NCBI GenBank assembly: GCA_046724435.1
Contig: JBKOWN010000089.1
Coordinates: 1-7,489 of the forward strand
Reading direction: 5' to 3'
Source: JALZAA01 sp046724435
Lineage (GTDB): Bacteria > Actinomycetota > Acidimicrobiia > IMCC26256 > JACDBD01
DNA: 7,489 bases
Both the position numbers and the translations under genes were made by a program. Below, piece by piece: positions 1 through 7,450 of this stretch. The notes beneath the pieces are model-generated. The model made no database searches. It was given only the letters and a program-made list of their open reading frames with translations, and was not told the DNA's origin. Position 1 is the first letter of the stretch, and the number at the start of each line of letters is the position of its first letter.

Positions 1-1
1 G

Positions 2-628
2 GCCAAGACCGTCCGGTTCGCGACGACGTCCGACGTGAGCGCCCAAGTGGGTGAGCTGGCCGACGCCAAGTGCGACGCCGTGACCCTCGTGTCGCTGCCG
101 AACGACACGGCCTCGATCGTCACGAAGATGATCGGGCGGAACTTCACGCCCCAGATCATCGGCACGGGCCCGACGTGGCTGACCGGCTTCGAGAACGACG
201 CCAACAACGGCGCCTTCTACCGTGATCACTTCATGCTGGTGACTGTGGGGCCGGCATGGGGCGACACCTCGGTCCCGGGCATGGCCCAGATGATCAAGGA
301 CCAGCAGCAGTTCGCGTCGGACCAGAAGCCGGACCAGTACTTCGCCTTCGGGTATGCCCAGAGTTGGGCGGTCGACCAGGTCCTCGAGCAGGCCGTCAAG
401 AACGGCGACCTGAGCAAGGCGGGGCTCCAGAAGGCCGTGAACCAGGTCGGCACGCTCAAGTTCGACGGGCTGATCGGCGACTACAAGTACGGCAGCTCGG
501 CGAGCCAGCGGAACCCGTCCCGTGCCTCGACGATCAACAAGATCGTGGAAGGCCAGCCGATCGGGTTGTCGATCCTCGCGCAAAACGTCACGTCCCAGGC
601 GGCGAAGAACATCAAGTTCAAGGGCTGA
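2..628 (+). CDS. ABC transporter substrate-binding protein, branched-chain amino acid type (3' part)
   Basis: This is the C-terminal 208 residues of a periplasmic-binding-protein fold of the LivJ / Peripla_BP_6 type; the N-terminus, with the expected lipoprotein or secretion signal, lies outside the window. The visible part starts in the first lobe, at residues reading AKTVRFATTSD. It continues through a CDAVTLVSLPNDTASIVTKM segment, typical of the 'where is the second lobe' helix in this family, and a YAQSWAVDQVLEQAVKNG helix. It ends at a C-terminal KFKG. Such proteins capture amino acids or other small organic ligands outside the membrane and hand them to a LivHMGF-type permease, which is not visible here. 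The ligand cannot be told from sequence. The reading frame is open from base 2, so an internal GTG at 35 is not the true start. The gene ends at TGA and is followed by a strong terminator, so it is probably the last gene of its transcript. Confidence 0.85.
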   Translation, partial: AKTVRFATTSDVSAQVGELADAKCDAVTLVSLPNDTASIVTKMIGRNFTPQIIGTGPTWLTGFENDANNGAFYRDHFMLVTVGPAWGDTSVPGMAQMIKDQQQFASDQKPDQYFAFGYAQSWAVDQVLEQAVKNGDLSKAGLQKAVNQVGTLKFDGLIGDYKYGSSASQRNPSRASTINKIVEGQPIGLSILAQNVTSQAAKNIKFKG

Positions 629-656
629 GGATCTGACGGGCGAGTAGGGAAGCAGG

Positions 657-699
657 AAGCGAGCGGGCCCGCCCTCCACCGGGGCGGGCCCGCTCGTTT
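657..699 (+). terminator. Intrinsic-type terminator after the substrate-binding protein gene
   Basis: A perfect 14-base-pair GC-rich stem (left arm 661-674, right arm 682-695) closes a 7-base loop. It is extended by C660-G696, a G-U wobble and two A-U pairs against the short T run at 697-699. The hairpin lies about 30 bases after the stop codon of the transporter gene and before the TetR gene. The T tract is only three bases followed by CTCT, so termination may be partly factor-assisted, as is common in GC-rich actinobacteria. Confidence 0.8.
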
Positions 700-714
700 C
701 TCTGTCGCCGTCGC

Positions 715-755
715 AAGCTCCGGCTTTGCGGAAACGGTCGGCAAAGCCGCCGCTT
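715..755. promoter_or_regulatory. Long imperfect palindrome upstream of the first TetR gene, candidate operator
   Basis: Two 15-base arms (715-729 and 741-755) are reverse complements at 13 of 15 positions. The inner nine bases, CGGCTTTGC and GCAAAGCCG, match perfectly around an 11-base spacer. The site ends 19 bases before the GTG start of the TetR gene, where an autoregulatory operator is expected. It is the only strong dyad in this gap apart from the terminator. The role as an operator is inferred from position and symmetry; it could also form an RNA hairpin. Confidence 0.5.
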
Positions 756-774
756 CCGCTGCCACGATGTCGTT

Positions 775-1356
775 GTGAGCGTGCAGGCGGAGCCGCGTGA
801 GCGCGTCCTCGAAGCGACGTATGCGTGCGTCGCCCGATTCGGCATGGGGAAGACGACCGTCGAGGACGTCGTCAAGGCGTCGGGCGTTTCGCGAGCGTCG
901 ATCTACCGGCTCTTCCCGGGCGGGAAGGACCAGCTCCTGCGCGAGACCGTCGGCTGGGAGATGAATCGGTTCTTCGCCCGACTCGCGGAGGCCGTGTACG
1001 ACGCGCCCGACTTCGCGACCCTGCTCGAGGAGGGCTTGGTGTTCGCGCACCGCTCTCTCCAGGAGCACGAGGTGCTCCGCAAGGTGCTCGACACCGAGCC
1101 CGAGCGCTTCCTGCCGCTGATCACCGTCGAGCAGCACCGCGTCCTCGACTTCATCACCGCGTTCCTGCTGCCGTATCTCGAGCGCGACGAGCGTGCGGGC
1201 CGGGTCCGTCCCGGCGTCGACCTCGAGGCGGCGGCGCAGTACGTCGCCCGCCTCGTGCTCTCGCTCATCGGCTCACCGGGTCGCTGGGACATGGAGGACC
1301 GGGAGCAGGTCCGAGTGCTCGTCCGCGGGGAGCTCCTCGGGGGGATTCTCGTCTGA
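775..1356 (+). CDS. TetR/AcrR family transcriptional regulator (first)
   Basis: This is a 193-residue protein of normal TetR size. The N-terminal DNA-binding domain covers about residues 8-55. It includes the helix-turn-helix stretch KTTVEDVVKASGVSRASIYRLF (about 26-47, read in two pieces: KTTVEDVVKASG and VSRASIYRLF) followed by GGKDQLL, the classical end of the domain. The rest is a helical ligand-binding and dimerisation domain with no recognisable ligand signature. Start: GTG 775 gives the full domain; GTG 781 is also possible. Neither has a Shine-Dalgarno sequence, so a leaderless or short-leader transcript is possible. A large palindrome lies just upstream, fitting autoregulation. The protein resembles the second TetR in this window in both domains. 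Its target genes are unknown; the next gene downstream has its own promoter-like sequence. Confidence 0.9.
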   Translation: MSVQAEPRERVLEATYACVARFGMGKTTVEDVVKASGVSRASIYRLFPGGKDQLLRETVGWEMNRFFARLAEAVYDAPDFATLLEEGLVFAHRSLQEHEVLRKVLDTEPERFLPLITVEQHRVLDFITAFLLPYLERDERAGRVRPGVDLEAAAQYVARLVLSLIGSPGRWDMEDREQVRVLVRGELLGGILV

Positions 1357-1373
1357 CCGCTGTGCGGGACCCG

Positions 1374-1390
1374 GTTCGTGCTCGACGAAC
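1374..1390 (+). other. Small inverted repeat after the first TetR gene
   Basis: GTTCGT (1374-1379) and ACGAAC (1385-1390) are perfect inverted repeats around a 5-base loop, starting 17 bases after the TetR stop codon and ending just before the TGTCGA elements of the next promoter. There is no T tract. It may be a weak transcript end or a protein-binding half of the promoter region; six base pairs alone is weak evidence. Confidence 0.25.
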
Positions 1391-1401
1391 TCTGTCGATG
1401 A

Positions 1402-1428
1402 TGTCGAGAATCCGTGGTCTGCCCCGTC
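1402..1428 (+). promoter_or_regulatory. ECF42-type promoter of the DGPF/sigma cassette
   Basis: A TGTCGA hexamer (1402-1407) is followed, after exactly 17 bases, by CGTC (1425-1428). From memory, the signature reported for ECF42 sigma factors in Streptomyces venezuelae is TGTCGA at -35 and CG(A/T)C at -10, so both elements match. The start point would fall near 1435, leaving a leader of about 40 bases before the ATG at 1477. A second TGTCGA (1393-1398) lies nine bases upstream, without a well-spaced partner. The sigma factor encoded in this operon belongs to the same group, so positive autoregulation is the natural reading. Confidence 0.65.
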
Positions 1429-1464
1429 CCAGGGGTGAAGCGGCCAGCGGGGCCGCCGTCGCAC

Positions 1465-1470
1465 AAGGAG
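1465..1470 (+). promoter_or_regulatory. Ribosome binding site of the YCII/DGPF gene
   Basis: AAGGAG sits six bases before the ATG at 1477. It is the best Shine-Dalgarno sequence in the window and decides the start: an in-frame GTG at 1414 would add 21 residues unlike the family and would begin inside the promoter spacer. Confidence 0.85.
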
Positions 1471-1476
1471 AACACC

Positions 1477-1880
1477 ATGGCCAAGTACCTGTTGCTGAAG
1501 CACTACCGAGGCGCGCCGGCGCCCGTCAACGACGTCCCGATGGACCAGTGGACGCCCGACGAGTTCGACGCGCACCTCCAGTTCATGAGCGACTTCGCAT
1601 CCCGGCTCGAAGGCACCGGTGAGTTCGTCGACGGACAAGCGGTGTCGCCCGAGGGCGTCTGGGTCCGCTACGACGGCGAGGGGCGACCGCCGGTGACCGA
1701 CGGCCCGTTCGCCGAGACGAAGGACCTGATCGCGGGATGGATGGTGATCGATGTCGACAGTTACGAGCGCGCGATCGAGCTCGCGGGCGAGCTGTCGGCA
1801 GCGCCCGGCGCCGGCGGCGAACCGATCTACGAGTGGCTGGAGGTTCGGCCCTTCATGACCGCGCCGCCTACCGTCACGGA

Positions 1881-1884
<4 letters not shown>
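1477..1884 (+). CDS. YCII-related (DGPF domain) protein, partner of an ECF42 sigma factor
   Basis: This is a 135-residue protein of the YCII/DGPF family (PF03795 type). It begins MAKYLLLKHYRG, a typical first strand. It carries the name-giving motif DGPFAETKDLIAGW at residues 75-88 and ends its fold with LEVRPF (121-126). The fold is a ferredoxin-like alpha/beta dimer and the protein should be cytoplasmic. DGPF proteins are regularly encoded next to ECF42 sigma factors, as here; their biochemical role is not established. The stop codon overlaps the GTG of the sigma gene by four bases (GTGA), so the two are co-translated. A strong ribosome binding site and an ECF42-like promoter lie upstream. 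I cannot say whether it senses a signal, modifies a metabolite or acts on the sigma factor. Confidence 0.92.
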
Positions 1885-3137
<1,253 letters not shown>

Positions 3138-3141
3138 CACA

Positions 3142-3175
3142 TTGACGGTGAGACGTTTTCCGGCTTATTGTCTCA
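3142..3175 (+). promoter_or_regulatory. Promoter with inverted repeat (candidate TetR operator) before the second TetR gene
   Basis: TTGACG (3142-3147, five of six to the -35 consensus) is followed after 18 bases by TATTGT (3166-3171, four of six to the -10). Overlapping it, TGAGAC (3149-3154) and GTCTCA (3170-3175) form a perfect 6-base inverted repeat with a 15-base spacer, so a dimer bound there would cover the spacer and the -10. The site lies between the sigma gene stop and the TetR start, a usual place for a TetR autoregulatory operator. It is unusually AT-rich for this window (TTTTCCGGCTTATTG), which supports a promoter. Confidence 0.5.
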
Positions 3176-3190
3176 GTACAGGCTCACGTG

Positions 3191-3802
3191 ATGGTCTTCC
3201 CTGCCGCGACCGCCGAGGCCCCGAGCCTCTCCCCGACGATCGAGGAGCGCGCGGTCCGAGCCACGCTCGCCTGCGTCGCCCGCCACGGGCTCACGAAGAC
3301 CACGTTCGACGACGTCGCCCGCGAGGCCGGCTGCGCCCGGGCCACCCTGTACCGCTACTTCGGCGGGAAGCGGCAGCTCGTCCGGATCACGATCGCCCGC
3401 GAGGCTGCGCGCATCACGGCGAGCATCCGCGACGCAGCTGAAGCCGAGCCCACGGTCGAGGACGCGGTCGTCGCCATGGTCGTCCGGGCCGCCCGAGAGC
3501 TGCGTGAGCACGACGCGCTCCAGTTCCTGTTCGCGTTCGAGCCCGAGATCGTGCTGCCGCACGTGACGTTCGACGCCGGCACCCGTTTCCTGATCGGCGC
3601 CGGCTCCGCAATCGCTCCGCCGCTCGCCCGTTTCCTCCCCTCCGCGCGCGTCGACCGCGCCGGCGAATGGCTCGCCCGCGTCGTGCTCACCCATGCTCTG
3701 ACACCCACGATCCCCATCGATCTGACCGACGAAGCCGTGACGCGCCCCCTCGTGCGCGAACTCGTGCTCCCCGGTCTTCTCCGTCCCGAACTCACCACGT
3801 AG
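3191..3802 (+). CDS. TetR/AcrR family transcriptional regulator (second), paired with a diiron protein gene
   Basis: This is a 203-residue TetR protein. The DNA-binding domain spans about residues 17-65, with TKTTFDDVAREAGCARATLYRYF and GGKRQLV marking the helix-turn-helix and its end (about 36-64). The C-terminal ligand domain has no known ligand signature. ATG 3191 is chosen because a weak AGG lies eight bases upstream; an adjacent GTG at 3188 would add one residue. The gene ends 12 bases before the ferritin-like gene, in the same direction, so the two probably form one transcript from the promoter at 3142-3171. The regulator likely controls that enzyme. Over the DNA-binding domain it matches the first TetR at about 28 of 49 positions in my hand alignment, and similarity continues in the ligand domain (EHDALQFLFAFEPEIVLPHVT against EHEVLRKVLDTEPERFLPLIT), so the two are probably paralogues. 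Confidence 0.9.
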   Translation: MVFPAATAEAPSLSPTIEERAVRATLACVARHGLTKTTFDDVAREAGCARATLYRYFGGKRQLVRITIAREAARITASIRDAAEAEPTVEDAVVAMVVRAARELREHDALQFLFAFEPEIVLPHVTFDAGTRFLIGAGSAIAPPLARFLPSARVDRAGEWLARVVLTHALTPTIPIDLTDEAVTRPLVRELVLPGLLRPELTT

Positions 3803-3806
3803 GGGG
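3801..3806 (+). promoter_or_regulatory. Ribosome binding site of the ferritin-like gene
   Basis: AGGGGG lies eight bases before the ATG at 3815 and overlaps the stop codon of the TetR gene. This supports the start and suggests coupled translation from a shared transcript. Confidence 0.7.
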
Positions 3807-3814
3807 TAATTCCC

Positions 3815-4939
3815 ATGGCCAGCACACACGAGATCCTGGGCCGACACGAGGTCGACGACCTCCAGGCGATCCTCGCCGTCACGAACACCGACGTGGACGA
3901 GGTGCAGCACCTCGTCAAGTCGAACGGCGACGCCATCTTCACGTGGGACTACGACCGCAGTCGTCCCGCGCTCGGCAAGCTGTACGAGCGGGCGAAGAAG
4001 TCGCAGTGGAACGCGCAGACGGACCTGCCGTGGGACACCGACGTCGATCAGGAGCACGTCGTGCTCGAGAACGCATTGGCCAACAACATGACGTTCGGCA
4101 GCGAGCTCGACACGAAGGGCACTCCATTCGAGAAGTGGGGCGACGCCGAGTGGCTCGCGTTCGGCGTGCAGTCGCAGAATTGGACCCTGTCTCAGTTCCT
4201 CCACGGCGAGCAGGGCGCGCTCATCTGCACGGCGAAGGTCGTCGAGACGGTGCCGTGGATCGACGCCAAGTACTACGCGGCTACGCAGGTGATGGACGAG
4301 GCCCGGCACGTCGAGGTGTTCGCGAAGTACCTCGACGAGAAGCTGTCCGGCCATTACCCGATCAACGCGCACTTGAGGTTGCTCCTCGACGACATCATCG
4401 ACGACCCGCGGTGGGACATGACGTACCTCGGCATGCAGATCATGGTCGAGGGCCTCGCGCTCGCCGCGTTCGGGTTCATCCAGCAGATGACGACCGAGCC
4501 TCTGCTCAAACGGCTTCTGCGCTACGTGATGAGCGACGAGGCCCGGCACGTGGCCTTCGGCGTCCTCTCGCTCCAGGAGTACTACCAGCAGCTCAGTGGC
4601 CCCGAGATCCGCGAGCGTCAGGAGTTCGCGTTCGAGGCCGCGGTCCGGATGCGCGACCGCTTCCTCCAGCAGGAGGTGTTCGAGCACTTCGGTGTCAACG
4701 TCAAGGACGCCGTCCACATCGTGATGCAGGCACCGGATCGCAAGGTGTTCCAGTCGATGTTGTTCTCGAAGATCGTGCCCAACTGCAAGAAGCTCGGTCT
4801 GCTCGACGCCGGCGACGGCTGGCTGCGCGACCGGTTCACCGAGCTGGGCGTGATCCAGTTCGAGGACTGGACCGACACCGGCGAGGAGTACGCGACGCTC
4901 GACGAGGTCTCGAAGGACCGCGACGCCGCCAGCGCCTAG
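3815..4939 (+). CDS. Ferritin-like diiron-carboxylate protein, probable oxygenase/oxidase of unknown substrate
   Basis: A 374-residue helical protein with the complete ligand set of a four-helix-bundle diiron centre. E132 lies in HGEQGA, E162 and H165 in DEARHVEVF, E212 in MVEGLALAAF, and E242 and H245 in DEARHVAF. The two halves each fit E-x29-E-x2-H and are exactly 80 residues apart. That spacing is like AurF-type and ribonucleotide-reductase-R2-like enzymes, which activate oxygen at two irons, and less like storage ferritin. I cannot assign a substrate; oxidation or hydroxylation of a lipid or aromatic is possible. It is cytoplasmic: no signal peptide or membrane segment is evident, though the LALAAFGFI helix is hydrophobic. 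The gene follows a TetR regulator by 12 bases with a good ribosome binding site, suggesting ligand-induced expression. No ferredoxin or reductase partner is visible nearby, so an electron donor would come from elsewhere. Naming it more precisely would need a family search. Confidence 0.85.
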   Translation: MASTHEILGRHEVDDLQAILAVTNTDVDEVQHLVKSNGDAIFTWDYDRSRPALGKLYERAKKSQWNAQTDLPWDTDVDQEHVVLENALANNMTFGSELDTKGTPFEKWGDAEWLAFGVQSQNWTLSQFLHGEQGALICTAKVVETVPWIDAKYYAATQVMDEARHVEVFAKYLDEKLSGHYPINAHLRLLLDDIIDDPRWDMTYLGMQIMVEGLALAAFGFIQQMTTEPLLKRLLRYVMSDEARHVAFGVLSLQEYYQQLSGPEIRERQEFAFEAAVRMRDRFLQQEVFEHFGVNVKDAVHIVMQAPDRKVFQSMLFSKIVPNCKKLGLLDAGDGWLRDRFTELGVIQFEDWTDTGEEYATLDEVSKDRDAASA

Positions 4940-4964
4940 CGCGCGGGTGACCACGGACCGCTTG

Positions 4965-4996
4965 CCGGGCGGGTGCTATCAGTAGCATCAGCCCGG
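4965..4996 (+). promoter_or_regulatory. Hairpin ending on the RNase J start codon
   Basis: Arms 4965-4978 and 4983-4996 pair in 12 Watson-Crick pairs plus one G-U, with one G-A mismatch, around a TCAG tetraloop. The last paired base is the G of the GTG start codon. No Shine-Dalgarno sequence is visible ahead of that GTG, and there is no T tract after the hairpin, so it is not an ordinary terminator for the ferritin-like gene. It may act on translation or stability of the RNase J message. The inner part (TGC TATCAG, 4974-4982) also resembles an extended -10 element, which would give a very short leader. Confidence 0.5.
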
Positions 4997-6663
4997 TGAG
5001 CGACGAAGTGCGGCTCGTCTTCCTCGGCGGGCTGGGCGAGATCGGGCGCAACTGCTTCTGCATCGAGGTCGAGGGCCGCATCCTCGTCGTCGACTGCGGG
5101 TTGATGTTCCCCGACCCGGACATGCCGGGTGTCGATCTCGTCCTGCCGGACTTCACGTATCTGCGCGACAACGCCGACCGCGTCGAGGGCGTCGTCCTCA
5201 CGCACGCCCACGAGGACCACGCCGGCGGGCTCGCGTACCTCCTCCGGGACATCGCCGTCCCTATCTACGGGACGCAGCTGTCGCTCGGGCTCGCCCGCGG
5301 TCGCATCGAGGAAGCCGGGATGCTCGACCGGACAGAGTTCATCCCCGTCTTCGACGGGGAGCGACGCCGCATCGGACCGTTCGACTGCCAGTTCGTGCCC
5401 GTCACGCACTCCGTGCCGTACTCGCTCGCCGCCGCCTACTTCACGCCGGCGGGCACCATCCTGCACACCGGCGACTTCAAGCTCGACCTGAACCCGGTCG
5501 ACGGGCGCAAGACCGATCTCGCGCTCCTCGGTGAGATCGCCCGGCGGAACGGCGGCGTCCGGCTCCTGCTGTCGGACTCCACCAATGCCGAGCGGCCGGG
5601 CTTCACGCCATCCGAGTCGACGGTGGGCGAAGCCATGCGGGACCTCTTCCGCGACCACCCGGATCGGCGGTTCATCGTCGCCTGCTTCGCGTCGCACCTG
5701 CACCGCGTCGAGCAGGTGGCCCGGGCGGCGCTGGCGTCGGGCCGGCAGATCGCGTTCCTCGGCCGGTCGATGGAGCAGAACGTGACCCTGGCTCGTGAGA
5801 TGGGCCTCTTCGACGTCCCCGCGGGACGCGTTGTCGACATCGAGGACGCGGGCCGGTACGCGCCGGGCGAGTTGTGCATCATCTGCACCGGGTCTCAGGG
5901 TGAGCCGCTCAGCGCGCTGTCGCTCATGGCCGCGCACGAGCACAAGTGGGTGAAGGTCAGCGAGGACGACATCGTCGTGATCTCGGCTCATGCCATCCCG
6001 GGCAACGAGGCCAACGTCTCCCGCGTCATCGACGCTCTTCATCGCGCGGGCGCCGACGTCGTCCACGGCGGGACCGCGCCGGTGCACGTGTCAGGTCACG
6101 CGTCCCGTGAAGAGCTCAAGTTCATGCTGAACCTGATCCAGCCCGAGTGGTTCGTGCCCGTGCACGGCGAGTACCGGCACATGGTCCACCACGCCCGGCT
6201 CGCACGCGACGTCGGCTTGGCCGCCGACCGCGTGATCGTCTGCGAGGACGGCGACGTGCTCACGCTCGGCCCCGAGCGGATCGAGGTCGACCGACGCGCG
6301 GTGCCGGCCGGATACCTCTACGTCGACGGCATCGTCGGCGACGTCGGCCACGGCGTGTTGCGCGACCGTCGCAGCCTCGGCGAAGAGGGCGTGGTCGTGG
6401 TGATCGTGACCGTCGACGCCACGACGGGCGAGGTGGTGACCGGGCCGGAGATCGTGACGCGCGGCTGGGTGTACGCACCCGAGGCGGACGAGCTGCTCGA
6501 GGACGCCAAGGCGGCGGTGCTCACCTCGTTGGCGGAGGCAGCCGAGGAGGGCGCCACCGACTTCGAGACGATCCGCCGCCACGCCCGCCGCGCCCTCGGC
6601 CGGTTCATCAACGAGCGGACCAGGCGACGGCCGGCGATCATTCCGGTCGTCATCGAGGTCTGA
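4996..6663 (+). CDS. rnj: Ribonuclease J (metallo-beta-lactamase / beta-CASP RNase)
   Basis: A 555-residue protein of the usual RNase J length, with the standard order of parts. It opens with LGGLGEIGRN (residues 10-19). The metal-binding HAHEDH is at 70-75, with H138 in THS and D160 in HTGDFK. The beta-CASP domain covers about 200-350 (SESTVGEAM, FASHLHRVEQ, GRSMEQN). It returns to the beta-lactamase fold with SGHAS (366-370) and VPVHGEYRH (387-395), whose H368 and H390 complete the zinc site. A C-terminal domain of about 110 residues follows. It acts in the cytoplasm as a 5'-to-3' exonuclease and endonuclease in mRNA turnover and rRNA maturation. GTG 4996 is the first possible start, as an in-frame TGA lies at 4948; it has no visible ribosome binding site and sits in a hairpin. 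The upstream neighbour is not dapA, the frequent actinobacterial neighbour as I recall it. All catalytic residues are present. Confidence 0.97.
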   Translation: MSDEVRLVFLGGLGEIGRNCFCIEVEGRILVVDCGLMFPDPDMPGVDLVLPDFTYLRDNADRVEGVVLTHAHEDHAGGLAYLLRDIAVPIYGTQLSLGLARGRIEEAGMLDRTEFIPVFDGERRRIGPFDCQFVPVTHSVPYSLAAAYFTPAGTILHTGDFKLDLNPVDGRKTDLALLGEIARRNGGVRLLLSDSTNAERPGFTPSESTVGEAMRDLFRDHPDRRFIVACFASHLHRVEQVARAALASGRQIAFLGRSMEQNVTLAREMGLFDVPAGRVVDIEDAGRYAPGELCIICTGSQGEPLSALSLMAAHEHKWVKVSEDDIVVISAHAIPGNEANVSRVIDALHRAGADVVHGGTAPVHVSGHASREELKFMLNLIQPEWFVPVHGEYRHMVHHARLARDVGLAADRVIVCEDGDVLTLGPERIEVDRRAVPAGYLYVDGIVGDVGHGVLRDRRSLGEEGVVVVIVTVDATTGEVVTGPEIVTRGWVYAPEADELLEDAKAAVLTSLAEAAEEGATDFETIRRHARRALGRFINERTRRRPAIIPVVIEV

Positions 6664-6670
6664 GCTCACC

Positions 6671-7450
6671 GTGGCGACGATTCGCGACTGGTCGAACTTC
6701 ATCGCCGGGCGCGTTGCCGTGGTCACCGGCGGCGGCGGAGGAGTCGGTCGCGCGATCTGCATCCAGCTCGCGCGTGCCGGCGCCGAGGTGTGGGTCAACG
6801 ATCTGTACCTCGACCGCGCCGAGAAGGTCGTCCGCGAGATCGAGGAGGAGGGCGGCGCCGCGCACCCGGTCGTGGCCGACGTCACCGACCGCGACGCGGT
6901 CCCCGGGATGGTCCGCGACACCGGGCCCGTCGACATCCTCGTGAACAACGCCGGCATCCCGCCCGAGGGCATCACCGTGAAGACCTTCGTCGAGACCGGC
7001 CCGGACGAGTGGGACCCGCTCATCCGCCTCAACCTCGCCGCCGTGCTCGGCGTCACCCGCGCGTACCTCCCGGGCATGATCGAGCGCGCCTGGGGGAGGG
7101 TCCTGACGATCGTCTCCGACGCCGGCCGCCGCGGCGAACGCAAGCAGGTCGTGTACGGCGCGGCCAAGGCCGCGGCCATGGGCTTCTCGCGCGGCCTCGC
7201 CGCCGAAGTCGGCCCGCACGGTGTGACCGTCAACTGCCTGTCGCTCGGGACCATGAAGCACGGGCTGCTCGAGGAGGCGATCGAGCGTCAGCCCGAGCTC
7301 GAGCAGCGTCTCGCCAAGGCGTACCCCGCCGGGCGCCTCGGCCGAGTGACGGATCCCGCGCCGCTGGCCGTGCTGCTGTGCAGCGACGCCGCCGAATGGA
7401 TCACCGGCCAGGTGTACCCGGTCGACGGCGGCTACTTTCCGGCGCTCTAG
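6671..7450 (+). CDS. Short-chain dehydrogenase/reductase (SDR), classical type
   Basis: A 259-residue Rossmann-fold oxidoreductase. The nucleotide-binding TGGGGGVG lies at residues 19-26, and D44 ends the second strand (VWVND), which favours NAD(H) over NADP(H). NNAG is at 92-95 and N121 lies in LNL. The catalytic S149 is in IVSDAG, with Y162 and K166 in YGAAK, so the tetrad is complete. After VNC the usual S/A-P-G turn reads SLG (191-193), with Leu in place of Pro. The C-terminus is the typical WITGQVYPVDGGYF. The family interconverts alcohols and ketones; the substrate is not evident, though 3-oxoacyl or hydroxysteroid/hydroxyacyl types are all possible. GTG 6671 lies 7 bases after the RNase J stop with only a weak distant GAGG, so the gene is probably co-transcribed with RNase J. 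A functional link between the two is not obvious. Confidence 0.9.
   Translation: MATIRDWSNFIAGRVAVVTGGGGGVGRAICIQLARAGAEVWVNDLYLDRAEKVVREIEEEGGAAHPVVADVTDRDAVPGMVRDTGPVDILVNNAGIPPEGITVKTFVETGPDEWDPLIRLNLAAVLGVTRAYLPGMIERAWGRVLTIVSDAGRRGERKQVVYGAAKAAAMGFSRGLAAEVGPHGVTVNCLSLGTMKHGLLEEAIERQPELEQRLAKAYPAGRLGRVTDPAPLAVLLCSDAAEWITGQVYPVDGGYFPAL

Noticed and set aside
767..778. Tiny frame ATG TCG TTG TGA overlapping the GTG start of the first TetR gene
   Set aside because: Three codons with no ribosome binding site; this can arise by chance, and nothing supports a leader peptide.
1414..1476. N-terminal extension of the DGPF protein from GTG 1414
   Set aside because: The ATG at 1477 has a strong AAGGAG at ideal spacing, and the extension would begin inside the promoter spacer and is unlike the family.
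3173..4954. Very long open frame on the minus strand (593 residues) opposite the second TetR and the diiron gene
   Set aside because: It mirrors two well-recognised genes in a GC-rich region, is rich in repeated charged residues, has no recognisable domain, and is a typical antisense shadow.
4965..4996. Hairpin read as a terminator for the diiron gene
   Set aside because: There is no T tract after it and its last base is already in the RNase J start codon, so a regulatory or promoter role fits better.
4936..7254. Long minus-strand open frames opposite RNase J and the SDR
   Set aside because: The + strand genes are unmistakable with full catalytic motifs; the reverse frames show no family resemblance and follow from codon bias.
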